DNA of 64,000 nt from positions 27,297 through 91,296 of the forward strand of contig JACASW010000005.1 of the NCBI GenBank assembly GCA_013390785.1, written 5' to 3'. Source of the DNA: Marine Group I thaumarchaeote (GTDB taxonomy: Archaea > Thermoproteota > Nitrososphaeria > Nitrososphaerales > Nitrosopumilaceae). A program made the position numbers and the translations under genes. The number at the start of each line of letters is the position of its first letter. Position 1 is the stretch's first letter. Under the pieces are notes generated by a model, which was not told the origin of the DNA, made no database searches, and saw only the letters and a list, made by a program, of their open reading frames with translations. Of this stretch, positions 1 to 9,139 are shown in pieces.

Positions 1-1
1 T

Positions 2-814
2 TCAGATCAAGGAGGATTAACAACTCATCCAGATCTGAAGAGTGGAGGAATTTTTAAAAAAATTCTGTATAAACTCCAAACACCCATGATTCATTTCATT
101 ATTAATAATTCAACAAAGATTAGTGTGGCAAATGAATATGAGAAAAAAATTTTTGAAAAGTTTAGTCAGACATCAAAAATTGAAGTTATACGAAACGGGA
201 TTAATTTAAAAACAATGAAAACAAAAACTCAAAATTTTAAGAAAAAACATGGAATAGTACTTCCTTTTGTATTATTTATTGGTAGATTTAGTAAGGTAAA
301 AGGAATTGACATATTACTACATGCAATAAAAATACTTAAAGACAGATATGAATTAGAAAATATTCGTTTTGTAATAATGGGTGTTGATTTTGGTTTTCAG
401 AATCAAATGATTCAAATGATTGATGATTTTGGTATTAAAGAAAAAATTCATCTAATCACGAACCCCAGTAGAGAGGATGTTATAGCAGCATACAGTGAAA
501 GCGAATTCTTAGTACTACCATCAAGATGGGAATTATCTCCATTGACACCATTAGAAGGATTTGCATTCAAAAAACCAGTAATAAGCACTAACGTGCATGG
601 CATTCCATCTACTATAACTGATAGAAAAAATGGTATATTAGTAAAGAATGAGGATTCCCATGAATTGGCTGAAGCAATTATGGAATTAATTAATGATAAA
701 CAAAAATGTTTAGAATATGGATTGTCTGGTTATAACTTAGTTAAGACAGAGTGTAATTCAAAATCAATGACAGAAAAAACTTTGAGAATGTATAACCAAA
801 TTATTAATAGATGA
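2..814 (+). CDS. GT4-family glycosyltransferase, 5'-truncated by window edge
   Basis: The frame is open from base 2 to the stop at 814, so the start lies before the window; the first internal ATG (86) is not the true start because the upstream 28 codons are open and read as protein. The C-terminal GT-B half is visible: a start-of-domain motif (VLFIGRFSKVKGIDIL) followed by the nucleotide-sugar donor site, with an ExxxxxxxE-like element around SPLTPLEGFAFKKPVI. This is typical of glycosyltransferase family 4, which transfers a sugar from a nucleotide-activated donor to a glycan acceptor at the cytoplasmic membrane face. It is followed 25 bp later by an aminotransferase gene on the same strand and belongs to the glycan island. 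The donor and acceptor cannot be read from the sequence. Confidence 0.85.
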   Translation, partial: SDQGGLTTHPDLKSGGIFKKILYKLQTPMIHFIINNSTKISVANEYEKKIFEKFSQTSKIEVIRNGINLKTMKTKTQNFKKKHGIVLPFVLFIGRFSKVKGIDILLHAIKILKDRYELENIRFVIMGVDFGFQNQMIQMIDDFGIKEKIHLITNPSREDVIAAYSESEFLVLPSRWELSPLTPLEGFAFKKPVISTNVHGIPSTITDRKNGILVKNEDSHELAEAIMELINDKQKCLEYGLSGYNLVKTECNSKSMTEKTLRMYNQIINR

Positions 815-839
815 ATTATAAACAGGTGTTAAAATCATA

Positions 840-2012
840 ATGAAAAAAAGAAAAAATTCTGACGCGTTTAACGATTTACACATTAGGGTCCCCTTTGTTC
901 TTCCTGAGATAACAAATGAAGATAAAAGGGTAATTTTAGCCACACTTAATCAGAACTTACTCACCGATGGACCTAAACTGAAGGAATTTGAAAACAAATT
1001 TGCAAAATTTGCTGGTGCTAAATATGCAATAGGAGTATCAAATGCAACAGCTGCTTTACAACTTTCATTGAAAGCAATAGGAATTGGAAAAGGAGATCAA
1101 GTGATTGTCCCTGATCTCACATTTGTAGCCTCAATAAATGCAATTTTATTCACTGGTGCTACACCAGTAATTGTAGATATAGATAAAGAAGATTACAATA
1201 TATCTATAGATTCTATCAAGAAATCATTAACTAAAAAAACAAAAGCGATCATGCCAGTACATTTTGCTGGAAAATCTTGTAAAATGCACGAAATACAAAC
1301 TATTGCTCGGAAAAATAATCTACGTATAATTGAAGATTGCGCACATGCAATTGGAGGTAAACTAAACAAGAAACATGTAGGTACATTTGGTGATGCTGGT
1401 TGTTTCAGTTTCTATCCAACAAAGAATCTGACTACATTTGAAGGTGGAATGGTGATAACAAATTCTAAAAAAATTTCAGAAACCATTAAAACATTAAGAA
1501 ATCACGGAATAACAAAATCCTATCAGGATAGATTTACAAAAGGTAAACCATGGGAATATGATGTAAGTATTCCAGGTTATAATTATAGATTAGATGAAAT
1601 CAGGGCAGCATTAGGGATTAGTCAATTAAAAAGAATAACACAAAACAATTTAAAAAGAAAGAAAGCTGCACTTTATTATAACTCAAAATTAAAAAATATC
1701 AAATCCATTATAACTCCTAAAATTTTAAAAGATGAAGATCATGCATGTCACCTCTATGTATTAAGATTCAAAAAGCAAGGAAAATTTTCAAGAGATGATT
1801 TATTTACAAAATTATTAAAAAATGGTATTAGAAGTTCAGTTCATTACAAACCATTACACACATTTACTGCATATAAGAGAAATGCAAAGATATTTGATAA
1901 ATTAATTAACAGTAAACAGATCTATAGGGAGATAATATCACTACCACTTTATCCACAAATTACGCGAAAACAACAAGATTTAGTTTTAAAAAATCTGGTG
2001 ATAAAACATTGA
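840..2012 (+). CDS. DegT/DnrJ/EryC1/StrS-family sugar aminotransferase
   Basis: This 390-residue protein has the family's usual length and fold order. The PLP-binding lysine is Lys195 in FSFYPTKNLTTFEGG, and the aspartate that holds the pyridine nitrogen is in RIIEDCAHAIGG (about 163-174). Such enzymes transaminate a 3- or 4-keto nucleotide sugar with glutamate or glutamine as donor. The stop overlaps the next gene (TTGA), so the two are probably co-translated. The radical SAM gene at 3972-5387 on the other strand is of a kind that works after a 4-aminotransferase in deoxysugar pathways, which makes a 4-amino-4,6-dideoxy sugar a reasonable but unproven product. Confidence 0.9.
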   Translation: MKKRKNSDAFNDLHIRVPFVLPEITNEDKRVILATLNQNLLTDGPKLKEFENKFAKFAGAKYAIGVSNATAALQLSLKAIGIGKGDQVIVPDLTFVASINAILFTGATPVIVDIDKEDYNISIDSIKKSLTKKTKAIMPVHFAGKSCKMHEIQTIARKNNLRIIEDCAHAIGGKLNKKHVGTFGDAGCFSFYPTKNLTTFEGGMVITNSKKISETIKTLRNHGITKSYQDRFTKGKPWEYDVSIPGYNYRLDEIRAALGISQLKRITQNNLKRKKAALYYNSKLKNIKSIITPKILKDEDHACHLYVLRFKKQGKFSRDDLFTKLLKNGIRSSVHYKPLHTFTAYKRNAKIFDKLINSKQIYREIISLPLYPQITRKQQDLVLKNLVIKH

Positions 2013-3070
2013 AAATTCTTATTGGTGCAGGAATTTCGTTTTTGCATCCATTAAATGAATTTTCAAAAGAATTAAGTAAACATGGTGTTGAATGCAAAGT
2101 TGTTCTTGATCGTGATTATATTGGAGAGTTTCCAAGTAAAGAACTAAAAGGACTATTTCGGACTAGGAAAAAATTTGAAAAGTTAATTTCCACTTTCAAA
2201 CCAGATGTTGTATTGATAGATCGGATGAGTAAATTTGGTTTAGAGGTGATAAAATCTGGCATTCCACTTTTTTTAATTGTTAGAGGACATTATTGGTTAC
2301 AAAATGAATGGAATGAAAAAACCATCTATAAAAATCGGCTAAAACAAAAACTAGTTGAAATGAGATTTAAAGATGATGCACAAGTTTTTGAGAGGGCTAC
2401 TGCAATTTTGCCTCTCTGTAATTATTTAGTTAATGTTGTAAGAGAACATTACCCTAAACAGAATTTACATGTATTCGTGGAGGGCATAGATAGTTCAAAG
2501 TGGTATACAGAAAAAGGTATTGAGTTAAAACATCCATGTGTTGGTTTAGTTCAACGCGCTCATCACTGGGCAAAGTCTTCAGAAATGTTAATTCTTAAAA
2601 AAATCTTAGGTAAAATGCCTGAAGTTAATTTCTATTGGGCTGGTGGTGGTGAAATTGAAGATGAGATTTTGTCGGAATTAGATGGGTTTGAAAATTTTCA
2701 TTGGTTAGGATCCTTACAATATCCTGACAAGGTGAGAGAATTTCTTACTGAGATCGATGTGTATCTATTGCCTACGGGTATGGAAACAACTCCATTATCC
2801 CTAAAAGAGGCTCAATTGATGAAGAAACCAGTCATAACCACCAACGTAGGTGGTACATCAGAAACAATGATTGACGGTGTTACGGGGTTTTTAGTAGAAA
2901 AAGGTAATCATGAACAACTAATTGAAAAATTAGAGTTGCTACTTGATGACAAAAAACTATCAGAACAAATGGGAGAAGCAGGACGAAAATTTGTTCAGGA
3001 GAAATTCAGTATGGAATTTAGTGTAAAAAACTGTCTAAATATAATTAGACAATACCACAATCAAAAATGA
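2009..3070 (+). CDS. GT4-family glycosyltransferase (paralogue A of three)
   Basis: A 353-residue GT-B glycosyltransferase starting at TTG inside the stop of the aminotransferase gene (TTGA overlap). The N-terminal domain begins directly with a beta strand (MKILIGAGISF); the C-terminal domain has the donor-binding stretch TPLSLKEAQLMKKPVITTNV and the loop VGGTSETMIDGVTGFLV. Two close paralogues are in this window, at 29237-30322 and 36935-38002; all share a signature of the form LKHPCVGLxQ followed by a tryptophan, and HWLG(S/K)L(Q/E)YPDKVRE. It ends in an ATGA overlap with the next gene, so genes at 840, 2009 and 3067 form a translationally coupled unit. The sugar transferred is unknown. Confidence 0.88.
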   Translation: MKILIGAGISFLHPLNEFSKELSKHGVECKVVLDRDYIGEFPSKELKGLFRTRKKFEKLISTFKPDVVLIDRMSKFGLEVIKSGIPLFLIVRGHYWLQNEWNEKTIYKNRLKQKLVEMRFKDDAQVFERATAILPLCNYLVNVVREHYPKQNLHVFVEGIDSSKWYTEKGIELKHPCVGLVQRAHHWAKSSEMLILKKILGKMPEVNFYWAGGGEIEDEILSELDGFENFHWLGSLQYPDKVREFLTEIDVYLLPTGMETTPLSLKEAQLMKKPVITTNVGGTSETMIDGVTGFLVEKGNHEQLIEKLELLLDDKKLSEQMGEAGRKFVQEKFSMEFSVKNCLNIIRQYHNQK

Positions 3071-3960
3071 CGCTTATGAAACAGATTGCAATTATAGGTA
3101 TGGGTAGGTGGGGCAAGAATTTAGTTCGTGATTTCTCTAAATTATCTAAAGTTAAAACATGTGTCACAACTGGTAATAGAAAAAATATGATGTGGCTACA
3201 AAAAAACTATCCAAATATCGATCTCACTACAGACATCAATCAAGTCCTAAATGATTCTGATATTGATGCTGTAGTAATTGCAACACCTATCAAAAGTCAT
3301 TTTACTATTGCAAGAAAATCATTAGAATCAAAAAAGCATGTTTTTGTAGAAAAACCATTAACAAAAACAGTTGATCAAGCAGAAAAACTCATAGATATTG
3401 CAAAAAGAAACAAACTCTGCTTGTTTGTAGGGCATGTATTTCTGTATAATGAAATTTTTCAGAAAATCAAAAAAATACATAAAAATGAATCAATTAAACA
3501 TGCAAATTTTGAATGGAAAAAGCTAGGTACGTTTGATGAGGATATATTTGAAAATTTGTTATCCCATGACCTTTCTTTGAACTTAGAATTGTTTGGCATG
3601 CCAAAAAAAATACAATTAAACAGCAAGTATAGTCTTCTTACTCCTATTGATCGATTTTCACTTGAATTATTTTTTGGTAAAACCAGAAGATCTGAGATAA
3701 CAATTGATCGAACATCTCATTATAAGAAAAAAACTGTGATGATTACTACCAGAAAAAATTATTATATTTGGGATAATGATGAATTGTTAAAATTTGATAA
3801 AAAGACTGAAACGTACAAAAAGATCTTTCAGTCTAAAAATATGCCGTTATACCTGGAATGTAAAGAATTTATTAGAATTATAAGCGCAAAAAACTATTCA
3901 GTGGATTCTGCAATTCTTGCTAAGAAAATATCTAGTTTAATTTTAAAAATTCCAAAATAA
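3067..3960 (+). CDS. Gfo/Idh/MocA-family NAD(P)-dependent oxidoreductase
   Basis: The N-terminal Rossmann motif (IAIIGMGRWGKN) and the EKP motif in HVFVEKPLTK (the family's catalytic lysine region) identify the Gfo/Idh/MocA family, which oxidises or reduces hydroxyl/keto groups of sugars and nucleotide sugars. The 297-residue length is a little short for the family (330-390), because the C-terminal substrate domain is compact. The ATG at 3067 overlaps the preceding stop (ATGA); a second in-frame ATG at 3076 sits closer to the Rossmann strand and could be used instead. Coupling with a DegT aminotransferase suggests it supplies a keto nucleotide sugar, for example a 3-keto intermediate for amination. 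This is inference from context. Confidence 0.85.
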   Translation: MTLMKQIAIIGMGRWGKNLVRDFSKLSKVKTCVTTGNRKNMMWLQKNYPNIDLTTDINQVLNDSDIDAVVIATPIKSHFTIARKSLESKKHVFVEKPLTKTVDQAEKLIDIAKRNKLCLFVGHVFLYNEIFQKIKKIHKNESIKHANFEWKKLGTFDEDIFENLLSHDLSLNLELFGMPKKIQLNSKYSLLTPIDRFSLELFFGKTRRSEITIDRTSHYKKKTVMITTRKNYYIWDNDELLKFDKKTETYKKIFQSKNMPLYLECKEFIRIISAKNYSVDSAILAKKISSLILKIPK

Positions 3961-3971
3961 TAAAAATCTGG

Positions 3972-5387
3972 CTACTGAATTTTAATAGGGCCCTGTGACC
4001 ATGGAATGCCAAATTTGATATCAGATTCAAGTTGATTTAAAAATAAAGTTGTTACATGATCAAATGCATCCAAATAACCCGTATCGGAGGGAAGTGGATC
4101 TATTCCATTAGTATCCAGAAAGTTACTTATCACATCTCGCATACTATGTTCTTGATCAATCACACCTATACTGTATCTTTTTGCACCATCTCGATCTAAA
4201 AATGCTGCTTCGTGATATGAATACACATCACCTTTAGCATCTATCATTACTGCAATTTGTGGAAATACTTTTGGTCGTAGTTGCTTATAATCAACTCTTT
4301 TTAATGGTTCAAACGATTCTTTATTCTTACGAATTGCTTCTAAAGCATAACCATAATCAATGTGCAATCGATCTAAATTTTTATCTTCTAATCTTGTTTG
4401 AACATCATTAAATATGCTGTGTAGTTTTTCTCTTTCTTTTCCTGAGATATTTGTTGCCCGATCACTAAAATCTTCACGAAGAGTTAAAAAATCGATTTGA
4501 TTACCTGACTCGATATTAATCTCTTTAATATAATCCAGTAATTTCAAAGCATGATCAAGATGGTCATGTAATAAAACATAATTCAAACCGACTTTTATTT
4601 TTGTTCTTAATTTTAAAAAATCAATTAAATTTTTTCTTACCATCTCATATCCTTTTTTATTTTTTGTGACTTCAAATGTTGAATGATCATCCACTCCATA
4701 CAGACTAACTCTTAGAATTGAAAGATCTTTGATTCCTGGGTGTTTTTCAATAAAATCAGGGTTAAGATTGTATCCATTAGTTTGCATTTCCATATCAAAT
4801 CCTTTCTCTCGAGCATACGAAATCAAATCACCAATACGAGGGAAAGTAAGTGGTTCCAAACCTCCTGTTATATGATAAACATTTTTTTTGTTAACACCTT
4901 CTGGAGTTTGATCAATGATTTGTTTGAATACTTGAAACCCTTTTTCACCAAATTCTCGTTTATAAGAAGCTGAATAATTTCTTCCGCAGAAACTACAAAA
5001 AAACATGCAACTTAGTCCAGGACATAATCCAACTCGATCTGGGTATGAATACTTTTCATCTAATACTGCTTGAGCTTTACCACTTTGTATACTTGGGATT
5101 ATAGTATTTTTCCAGTACTTGCTGCCAATTCCGGAATTAATAATATAATCCTGAGCCCAGTCAGTTTCTCGAATTTTTTTATTTTTTTCTATTAATTCAT
5201 TTTTTGAAAAATTAAATCTATTAGATATTTCTTCTTGAGTAGAAAACGGATTATCTGAAATGAAATTGATGATCTTCCAACAGTCCGGGTTTTTCTCAAT
5301 AAAATCCTCATCTATGTAATATTCTTTTAAATCTTGAAATGATTGATAACCAATTTCAGTTTTTTGTGCTTCCAACAGTATTTTCAC
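3972..5387 (-). CDS. Radical SAM enzyme, possibly DesII/EryCV-like sugar deaminase
   Basis: The 471-residue protein has a CX3CX2C cluster motif (Cys127, Cys131, Cys134 in SCMFFCSFCGRN) that would bind the 4Fe-4S cluster used to cleave S-adenosylmethionine, and a following GGLEPL glycine-rich SAM motif. About 120 residues precede the motif. The placement far from the N-terminus, the total length near 480 residues and the deoxysugar setting resemble DesII and EryCV, which deaminate TDP-4-amino-4,6-dideoxyglucose during desosamine synthesis; I am matching from memory of the family, not an alignment. A different radical SAM role is possible. It is a single gene convergent with the 3067 oxidoreductase (11 bp between stops) and lies downstream of the FemAB-like gene on the same strand. 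Confidence 0.8.
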   Translation of the reverse strand: MKILLEAQKTEIGYQSFQDLKEYYIDEDFIEKNPDCWKIINFISDNPFSTQEEISNRFNFSKNELIEKNKKIRETDWAQDYIINSGIGSKYWKNTIIPSIQSGKAQAVLDEKYSYPDRVGLCPGLSCMFFCSFCGRNYSASYKREFGEKGFQVFKQIIDQTPEGVNKKNVYHITGGLEPLTFPRIGDLISYAREKGFDMEMQTNGYNLNPDFIEKHPGIKDLSILRVSLYGVDDHSTFEVTKNKKGYEMVRKNLIDFLKLRTKIKVGLNYVLLHDHLDHALKLLDYIKEINIESGNQIDFLTLREDFSDRATNISGKEREKLHSIFNDVQTRLEDKNLDRLHIDYGYALEAIRKNKESFEPLKRVDYKQLRPKVFPQIAVMIDAKGDVYSYHEAAFLDRDGAKRYSIGVIDQEHSMRDVISNFLDTNGIDPLPSDTGYLDAFDHVTTLFLNQLESDIKFGIPWSQGPIKIQ

Positions 5388-5460
5388 CCAATTTTTCTGT
5401 TTTATTAGTATAATGCATAATTGATAACCTCATCGTTGTTTATGATCTGGATCATCGTAA

Positions 5461-6588
5461 CTAATCCATATCCAGATCATCTGAAGAACCTTTCCTATTA
5501 TGATACCATTGTAACATTTTGAATAACTTTTTGTATATTACATAAGAAGATTTTTTATTTATTTTGATGAAATAATGATGGGTGTATTGCTTACCACCCC
5601 ATTTTTTTTTATAATGTATAGCAGACATCCCATGTTTATCATTTGCCAAATCGCTTTCTGATAATAGTGGTCCGCCTGTTATATCATAAATTGCAAATTT
5701 AAATTCCTTAGCCCATTTTATTGCATGCCATGTAAGAGCAGGACCACCTAAATTTCTTGCAATTGAAGAATATGAATTTAAAACTTGAACTGGAATTACG
5801 ACATTGTTAAAATAGCTTACAGTGATACTTGAAACCAGTTGTTGTTCCTTAAATGCTAAAAATGTTTTTTCATGTTCCGAATTCTGGCGTTCCCAAAATT
5901 TTTTTAATTGTTGTTCTGGATCTGACACTACAATACCCTTTGCTTTTCCCCATTTTTGGAAAAGTGAAATAACCTGTTTAGATTCTTCAAATGTTTTTAA
6001 TTCTTTTACAACTACACCCCTTTTTGCAGATCTATTTACATTTTTTTTGGTATATTTTTGAACATTCTTCCAGATTTCTTCAATCGGCTTTTTTAAATCA
6101 GTTATAAAAGTAACATATTTCTTAGAATGATAACCATCTTTTCTATATTCTTTTATTTCGTTATCACACAGACTAATATCGAGTGGAGCTGAATACCCTT
6201 CAATAAAAACAAGATTATACTTATCAACTATCTCATTATTTGCTTTTAATATCATTCTAAGAATTTCTATTCTTTCCATTTTATTTTCGGTGTGAATTAT
6301 TGGTCCATAAAGCCAAACACCTCTAGTTGAAATTCTAGAAGCCATTTTAGATAACTTTTGAAATAGTGTACTCCCATACTGAACTGAGGTTTTAATAATC
6401 AACATGCCAAGTTGCCCGACTACAGCATCCTTTTCATCAAGGATACTAATGAATACTGGAAAAGTATTCTCATTTGAATTAATTTTTAGATTTTCTACTG
6501 TTTGTAGGTATGTTGAATAGTTACTTTTTTTTAAATCACTGTTCCAATTATTTGAATCAACTTCTATACAAATTCTTATCTTATACAT
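5461..6588 (-). CDS. FemAB/GNAT-fold peptidyl- or acyltransferase-like protein
   Basis: I take the ATG at 6588 (product 375 residues, MYKIRICIEVD...) rather than the upstream TTG at 6615. The sequence resembles FemAB/FemX and related double-GNAT proteins: an N-terminal GNAT half with a WLYGPII element and a C-terminal half with LGGPALTWHAIKWAKE and an FAIYDITGGPLL stretch near the end, seen also in bacterial FemAB-type proteins of exopolysaccharide clusters. In bacteria the founding members add amino acids to the peptidoglycan stem; archaea of this group lack murein, so an N-acylation of an amino sugar in the glycan is more likely. The acyl donor cannot be judged from sequence. Confidence 0.72.
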   Translation of the reverse strand: MYKIRICIEVDSNNWNSDLKKSNYSTYLQTVENLKINSNENTFPVFISILDEKDAVVGQLGMLIIKTSVQYGSTLFQKLSKMASRISTRGVWLYGPIIHTENKMERIEILRMILKANNEIVDKYNLVFIEGYSAPLDISLCDNEIKEYRKDGYHSKKYVTFITDLKKPIEEIWKNVQKYTKKNVNRSAKRGVVVKELKTFEESKQVISLFQKWGKAKGIVVSDPEQQLKKFWERQNSEHEKTFLAFKEQQLVSSITVSYFNNVVIPVQVLNSYSSIARNLGGPALTWHAIKWAKEFKFAIYDITGGPLLSESDLANDKHGMSAIHYKKKWGGKQYTHHYFIKINKKSSYVIYKKLFKMLQWYHNRKGSSDDLDMD

Positions 6589-6730
6589 GGTCGCCCTTTT
6601 CAATTCACTTGTCAATGCCTACATAAAAAATCGATCATTCTTCGGTTTTAAAATTTTGGATAAAAACATCATTACGTAATTATTGAAAAAATACTTACGG
6701 TTAATTACTAGTGAATTTTTTCATACAATT

Positions 6731-7780
6731 ATGAGAATTGCAGTTGTTGGTGGTGGAATTTTTGGTATAACAGTATCAATTATACTTGGTAAAAACCATC
6801 AGATAGAATTATTTGAAAGAAATAATGAATTATTACAATCAGCATCTGGTTCAAATCAATATAGAATTCATCGGGGTTATCATTACCCACGTAGTCCAGA
6901 TACAGTGAAAGATATTATTAGATCTGAAAATAGTTTCAAAGAAACTTTTTCTGAAGCAATTGTTAATCAGTATGATCATTATTATTGCATAGCAAAAAAA
7001 AATAGTCTTACCTCTGCAAAACAATTTGTTGATTTTTGTGCTGAATATGGATTAGTTATTGATAAAGCAGAATTAGATTGTGTACAAAAGGATTCAATTG
7101 ATCTTTGTGTTCAAGTTAAAGAATCAGTCTATGATCCTAAGAAATTAAAAAAAATATCATTAGACAAGCTAAATGAATGCAATGTAAAAATTCATCTAAA
7201 TACTGAAGTCACTGACGAAATATTTGAAGAATTTGATAGAGTGGTTATATGTACATATGCAAATTTGAATGCGTTACTTACTAGATTTCCAGAATTACAA
7301 GAAGAATATCAATTTGAATTGTGTGAAAAACCAGTTGTTAAACTACCGGATTCTTTTCATAATAAGAGTATTGTAATTATGGATGGGCCTTTCATGTGTA
7401 TTGATCCTCTAGCAAATACGGATCTTCATTTACTATGTAATGTTACACATGAAATTCATCAAACTAATATTGGAAAAATTCCAGAGATTGATAAACAATA
7501 TTTACATTTGTTGGATAATGGAATGATTAAAAACCCTACTCATACAAACTATGACAAATTCATTAAATCTTCACTTGAATTTTTCCCTGAAATTAAAAAC
7601 GCTAAATATGTCGGTTCTATGTTTACGATTAGGGCAGTTCCACCTAGAGTAGAAGATACTGATGAGAGGCCAACTCTTGTAAAAAAAATAAATGAGAAAA
7701 TTATTACTGTATTTTCAGGCAAGATTACTACTTGTGCAGAGGCAGCAGAAGAAGTAAAAAAAATAATTCAAAAAAATTAA
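6731..7780 (+). CDS. FAD-dependent oxidoreductase (DAO family)
   Basis: The ATG at 6731 puts the dinucleotide-binding motif (MRIAVVGGGIFGITVS, GxGxxG) at the very N-terminus, as is usual, so I prefer it to the TTG at 6683. A 349-residue product has the ADP-binding strand, an ELFERN acidic end of beta2, and a C-terminal FSGKITTC segment that would close the FAD site. The DAO family oxidises C-N or C-OH bonds with FAD and oxygen or another acceptor. It stands between the FemAB-like gene (divergent) and an exported hydrolase gene. The substrate is unknown; an amino or deoxy sugar is plausible from context. Confidence 0.8.
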   Translation: MRIAVVGGGIFGITVSIILGKNHQIELFERNNELLQSASGSNQYRIHRGYHYPRSPDTVKDIIRSENSFKETFSEAIVNQYDHYYCIAKKNSLTSAKQFVDFCAEYGLVIDKAELDCVQKDSIDLCVQVKESVYDPKKLKKISLDKLNECNVKIHLNTEVTDEIFEEFDRVVICTYANLNALLTRFPELQEEYQFELCEKPVVKLPDSFHNKSIVIMDGPFMCIDPLANTDLHLLCNVTHEIHQTNIGKIPEIDKQYLHLLDNGMIKNPTHTNYDKFIKSSLEFFPEIKNAKYVGSMFTIRAVPPRVEDTDERPTLVKKINEKIITVFSGKITTCAEAAEEVKKIIQKN

Positions 7781-7836
7781 TTTTTACAAATACAATTCTT
7801 TAGTACATTTTAAATTCTGACAAAAATACGATTCAT

Positions 7837-8961
7837 ATGAATAAATATCTACTAGTTTTTCTGGTCATATCTTTTGTTTCCGTTTTCTTGTTTGGTACAT
7901 ATGTAGGAGTATACAAAATTTTTCCCTATGAATTTTTAGATTCAACAAAGGAGGTTTTATTGAAGCAAAAAACTATTGAAAGTAATCAATTCATCAATCA
8001 GGCTAATGTGGATTATTTAATTAAAATTGATAGCAAGGCAGACATAGACCAAAAAAGAGATTTCCTAACAGAATTTTTCTGGGATGTTAAAAGTTTACAA
8101 CGCGTAAAAGATAAATCACAATTACCAGAAGTTGAATCTGATATATCTGATTCTAATTATAAGGATCTTCAAAACTTAAGCCGCATTGATAGATTAACTG
8201 TTGAAATAGAATATGGAGTGAGTTCGGTTTCTTATCTTTTCATACCGGAGCGATCTAATGAAAAATTGATTTTATATCATCAAGGACATGGGGGAGATTT
8301 TCTTTTGGGTATGGACACAATTCAATTCTTTCTTGATAGAAATTTCACAGTGGTTGCTATGGCTATGCCATTACTTGGCATGAACAATCAACCGATTGTA
8401 GAAATAGATGGATTGGGTCAAATTAAACTAAATTCACATAATCAGCTTAGATTACTAGAAACAAAAAATTTCAATCCGATGAAATTATTTGTAGATCCAA
8501 TTCAAATTAATTTAAATTTTCTAGACAAGGAATATAATTTTAAACAATATTCAATGATTGGGTTGTCAGGTGGTGGCTGGACTACTGTAATATATTCTGC
8601 CATTGATGAAAGAATTTCAAATAGTTTTTCTGTTGGTGGTTCAATGCCAATTTATTTGCGAATAGCTGAGAGAGATATGGGTGATTATGAACAAACAAAC
8701 ATTGATCTATATCAAAATGTAAATTATTTGGAATTGTATGTTTTAAGTGCGTATGGTGATGATAGGAAGCATGTTCAAATTTTTAATAAAAATGATCCAT
8801 GTTGTTACTCAGGCAATGGGTATGAGACTTATGAACTTGTTATAAAAGATAAGATGTTACAATTAGGAAAAGGTAATTTCCAAATTTTTGTTGACGATAC
8901 ACATAATGAGCATAAAATTTCTGACACTGCAAGAGAATTTATACTTGAAACTATTAATTAA
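7837..8961 (+). CDS. Membrane-anchored alpha/beta hydrolase
   Basis: Residues 3-24 form one hydrophobic segment, so the 374-residue protein is a signal-anchored or exported enzyme. The catalytic part shows an oxyanion-hole-like HQGHGG (148-153), a nucleophile elbow GLSGGG with Ser244, and a late histidine in DDTHNEHK. These fit an alpha/beta-hydrolase such as an acyl esterase or dienelactone-hydrolase-like protein, acting outside the membrane. A 178-bp AT-rich gap follows. An extracellular esterase in a glycan locus might remove acyl groups from the surface polysaccharide; that is inference. Confidence 0.72.
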   Translation: MNKYLLVFLVISFVSVFLFGTYVGVYKIFPYEFLDSTKEVLLKQKTIESNQFINQANVDYLIKIDSKADIDQKRDFLTEFFWDVKSLQRVKDKSQLPEVESDISDSNYKDLQNLSRIDRLTVEIEYGVSSVSYLFIPERSNEKLILYHQGHGGDFLLGMDTIQFFLDRNFTVVAMAMPLLGMNNQPIVEIDGLGQIKLNSHNQLRLLETKNFNPMKLFVDPIQINLNFLDKEYNFKQYSMIGLSGGGWTTVIYSAIDERISNSFSVGGSMPIYLRIAERDMGDYEQTNIDLYQNVNYLELYVLSAYGDDRKHVQIFNKNDPCCYSGNGYETYELVIKDKMLQLGKGNFQIFVDDTHNEHKISDTAREFILETIN

Positions 8962-9139
8962 TCAAAAAAAAATATTTTGCTAATATTTAGTTTTAGAAAA
9001 TATTTAGTAAAAATTCTAGTTTTTAGTATCTTTTGTTAGTATATTTTATACATGAATTTTATAACCAAAACTAAGGAATGATAAAAAATGGAAATTATGA
9101 TAAAATTTCTGCTTCACCGTAACCAAAGAGAATAATTGA

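Noticed and set aside
9088..9135. 15-codon ATG frame directly before the GT39-like gene
   Set aside because: Such short frames are frequent by chance in this composition and no conservation can be judged; a leader peptide is not supported.
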